DNA of 9,012 nucleotides from Bacteroidales bacterium (GTDB taxonomy: Bacteria; Bacteroidota; Bacteroidia; Bacteroidales; P3): assembly GCA_017507285.1 (NCBI GenBank), contig JAFWBF010000129.1, positions 1 through 9,012 of the forward strand, written 5' to 3'. The translations under genes were made by a program, and so were the position numbers. Under the pieces are notes generated by a model. The model saw nothing but the letters and a program-made list of their open reading frames with translations, was not told the DNA's origin and did no database searches. Shown piece by piece: positions 7,327-9,012 of the stretch; position 1 is the stretch's first letter; each line of letters starts with the position of its first letter.

Positions 7327-8796
7327 TTATTCTGATGTAACATTCAATTCGTAAGCACCTATCGTAGGGGGATTGCCACGCATGTTTCCGGCCAAATCGT
7401 ATGGCAAAACAATATAAGAATAACTGCCCTTGTTTACGGCCGGACTATTGATATCCAACTGATAATCCCCATCATCTACAGATTTGAACAAGGGGTCTTT
7501 GTTTAGAATGGTATTGCTAAACATATACGACCACTCTGCACGAGTACGCACCAAACAATTGTTGAACCTGCAATTGAACGCCGCCATGTCGTTTCGATCC
7601 ATAACCAATTCATCGTCCATACTACCATATATTATACAGTTGTCAAACTCTGCCCTCGTCAATGGTCTAAGCTGTATATTGCCATTTATATCTTCATACC
7701 AGTTTGACATCACCACACTTGCCGACCTCCGAGAGGTATAATTCCAATAGTTGGCCATCGTAGAGTTGCCAAACTTATAGTCGCCCCCCAGTGTAAGAGC
7801 CAATGTTGCCGTACCACAGTTAGTAACCAACAAATTTTCGCCTTCAATCCTTGCCCCCTGTCCGTATATTCCGGCCACGGTCATATTCCTAACCTTAGTG
7901 TCCAATATTGTAAGTGTTGGATTGGCATTTACCACGGTATCGACCAACAATCCCACAACGGCATTCTCTATCACAGCTCCTTTTATATAATTGTCCCTAC
8001 TACCTGCCGACAGCCATATTCCCTGCCATTGCCCCGGCAAAGCACCATAATGCCCATCCCTACGCAACGATGTAAACACAGCAGGATTATCCAACGATGC
8101 ATTAACATTCAATGTTCCACCGGCATAAACCCAAAGGCAAGCATTGTTGGAAAAATAAAGCTCGGCTCCCGACGTGAGGTTAAGCACACTATCCTCGTCA
8201 ACAACGGCATAACCCAATACCACATGCGGCTTTGTATTGTCCCATCCCGAACAGTTTACAACACTATAATGACACACTTCATCACCTATCATTATGCTTT
8301 TGTTTGGCAGATGATAGATGGCATTCCTACCATAAGCCATCAGGGGCAACTCTGTTTTGCCCTTGCCGGCAATGGAAAACACAACGGCATCTTCCACCAA
8401 AAAAGGTTCGGACAATAGGTTGGGGTTGATATTCACCCTTACAAATATAAATATACTATCGCCGGCAGCTATAGCCACATCGGTAGCTACAAGCGAGGTA
8501 TCGCCATCAACATTAATACGATAACGCGAAGCGCTACCACCTCGCAACGTTACATTTGTCAGAAGTATAGGCAATGTGCCCCTATTATATACCTTAAAAC
8601 TTTGGGTAGTAGAACCTATGGTTGTAAAAATAGTATCAAACCGAAGTGTATCAACCGAAAAAGACAAATCATCTATTCTACCCTCCAAATATTCGTCTTC
8701 CTTAACACACGATGTTACACCCATCATTGCCGACACTGCAACAAATACTGCCATCAACAACATTGGTATATTTATTTTTTGTTCATTAGCCTTCAT
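7327..8796 (-). CDS. Probable surface lipoprotein with Ig-like region, beta-helix and choice-of-anchor-Q-like C-terminus
   Basis: I do not recognise a named function. The 489-residue product begins with a lipoprotein signal: basic MKANEQK, a hydrophobic core (about 10-26) and the lipobox VTSC with the lipidated cysteine at 30. Residues after it, VKEDE, fit the K-(D/E)-(D/E) surface-export signature described for Bacteroidota, so the mature protein may face outward. Residues about 48-150 resemble an Ig-like/ASPM-SPD-2-Hydin type domain (FKVYNRGTLPILLTNVTL, then AAGDSIFIFVRV). Residues about 195-430 look like a right-handed parallel beta-helix, with repeated short beta runs such as AELYFSNNACLWVYAGGTLNV, and PGQWQGIWLSAGS at 254-266 followed by VIENAVVGLLVD. 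The end (433-483), DPLF, DYQLDINSPAVNKGS, DLAGNMRG and PPTIGAYE, matches the choice-of-anchor-Q pattern. No T9SS C-terminal domain is evident. The ATG at 8796 is favoured because a TAG lies three codons upstream in frame. Beta-helix folds are often carbohydrate-related or adhesive, but no catalytic site can be named. Confidence 0.85.
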   Translation of the reverse strand: MKANEQKINIPMLLMAVFVAVSAMMGVTSCVKEDEYLEGRIDDLSFSVDTLRFDTIFTTIGSTTQSFKVYNRGTLPILLTNVTLRGGSASRYRINVDGDTSLVATDVAIAAGDSIFIFVRVNINPNLLSEPFLVEDAVVFSIAGKGKTELPLMAYGRNAIYHLPNKSIMIGDEVCHYSVVNCSGWDNTKPHVVLGYAVVDEDSVLNLTSGAELYFSNNACLWVYAGGTLNVNASLDNPAVFTSLRRDGHYGALPGQWQGIWLSAGSRDNYIKGAVIENAVVGLLVDTVVNANPTLTILDTKVRNMTVAGIYGQGARIEGENLLVTNCGTATLALTLGGDYKFGNSTMANYWNYTSRRSASVVMSNWYEDINGNIQLRPLTRAEFDNCIIYGSMDDELVMDRNDMAAFNCRFNNCLVRTRAEWSYMFSNTILNKDPLFKSVDDGDYQLDINSPAVNKGSYSYIVLPYDLAGNMRGNPPTIGAYELNVTSE

Positions 8797-8888
8797 TCTG
8801 TTCTATACTTTACTAATATGCAGATTGCATTAACGAATTAATGTCCCTTTTATTATATTGACAAATAATTAAAGGCAACTTCTAAAAA
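8797..8888 (-). promoter_or_regulatory. AT-rich upstream region of the lipoprotein gene, probable promoter
   Basis: No gene is visible here. This is the likely promoter of the lipoprotein-ruvA unit, because it directly precedes the first gene and is strongly AT-rich. Reading the minus strand, a TTGCCT at about 8877-8872 and a TATAAT at about 8856-8851 are spaced roughly like a generic promoter. A TTTG at 8865-8862 could be part of a Bacteroidota -33 box, but no clean TAnnTTTG partner was found. The exact start site cannot be fixed by eye. Confidence 0.35.
8828..8843. repeat. Perfect 6-bp palindrome CATTAA-CGAA-TTAATG
   Basis: CATTAA and TTAATG flank a CGAA centre, making a 16-base perfect dyad that ends 31 bases before the lipoprotein start codon. 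Its position between the candidate promoter and the start codon would suit an operator or a weak leader hairpin. The AT-rich composition means chance cannot be excluded. Confidence 0.3.
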
Positions 8889-9012
8889 TTGCTTTGCAAG
8901 TGATTTGTGGAATTTTCTTGAGAAGATTTCTACTTTCTTTTGATTGAGCATAGCGGGCTATGCGATTGAAAAAGAAATAGAAAGATTCCAAGAAAAAACG
9001 CAAAGCACGCAA
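8889..9012. repeat. Long imperfect inverted repeat running to the window edge
   Basis: Two arms of roughly 50-60 bases are largely complementary around a centre near 8956. The core is a perfect GCATAG-CGGG-CTATGC hairpin at 8948-8963. After a six-base mismatch come several complementary blocks: CTTTT/AAAAG-type runs, then AGAAAG/CTTTCT-like segments, CAAGAA/TTCTTG, and an outer GCTTTGC (8891-8897) against GCAAAGC (8999-9005). The left arm is T-rich and the right arm A-rich on the plus strand. It may be a dispersed intergenic repeat, a small non-autonomous mobile element, or a strong transcript-end structure of a gene beyond the right edge. It could extend outside the window. Confidence 0.6.

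Noticed and set aside
7484..8841. Plus-strand frames opposite the lipoprotein gene
   Set aside because: The minus strand carries a full-length lipoprotein with signal peptide, lipobox and a recognisable C-terminal motif. The opposite frames show no family resemblance.
8797..9012. tRNA or small RNA gene in the right-hand intergenic region
   Set aside because: No cloverleaf, T-loop GTTCRA motif or CCA end is seen; the structure present is a single long hairpin-like inverted repeat.

Overview
This window looks like a chromosomal fragment from a Bacteroidota bacterium, most likely of the order Bacteroidales. The main reasons are a SprA/Sov-type outer-membrane translocon gene (a protein confined to this phylum), a RuvA with Bacteroidales-like sequence, a lipoprotein whose post-cysteine residues fit the Bacteroidota surface-lipoprotein export signal, and AT-rich leaders without obvious strong Shine-Dalgarno motifs.

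All three genes lie on the minus strand and are best read from right to left. First is an intergenic region (8797-9012) holding a long imperfect inverted repeat at the right edge and a small palindrome nearer the gene. Next is a 489-residue lipoprotein gene (7327-8796) with an Ig-like N-terminal region, a probable right-handed beta-helix and a choice-of-anchor-Q-like C-terminus. After a 20-base gap comes ruvA (6725-7306), the Holliday-junction recognition subunit of the RuvAB branch migration machine. After a 131-base AT-rich gap with short direct and inverted repeats comes sprA (6593 down to the left edge). It fills almost three quarters of the window and is cut off there after about 2,197 codons.

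The sprA gene opens with GTG and has no in-frame ATG before the end of its signal peptide, so ATG-only gene calling with closed ends would miss it. Its complement carries many spurious open frames, which I leave out. SprA is the giant outer-membrane beta-barrel of the type IX secretion system (T9SS) and also serves gliding motility in gliding species. The lipoprotein is probably an envelope or surface protein, and RuvA is a cytoplasmic DNA-repair protein. The shared strand and close spacing suggest co-transcription of at least the lipoprotein gene and ruvA. sprA may be read through from ruvA or have its own promoter in the 131-base gap.

I see no mobile element, CRISPR array, rRNA or tRNA, and nothing that clearly amounts to a new system. 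The items most worth a second look are the surface-export signature on the lipoprotein, the repeat-rich leader of sprA and the large inverted repeat at the right edge.
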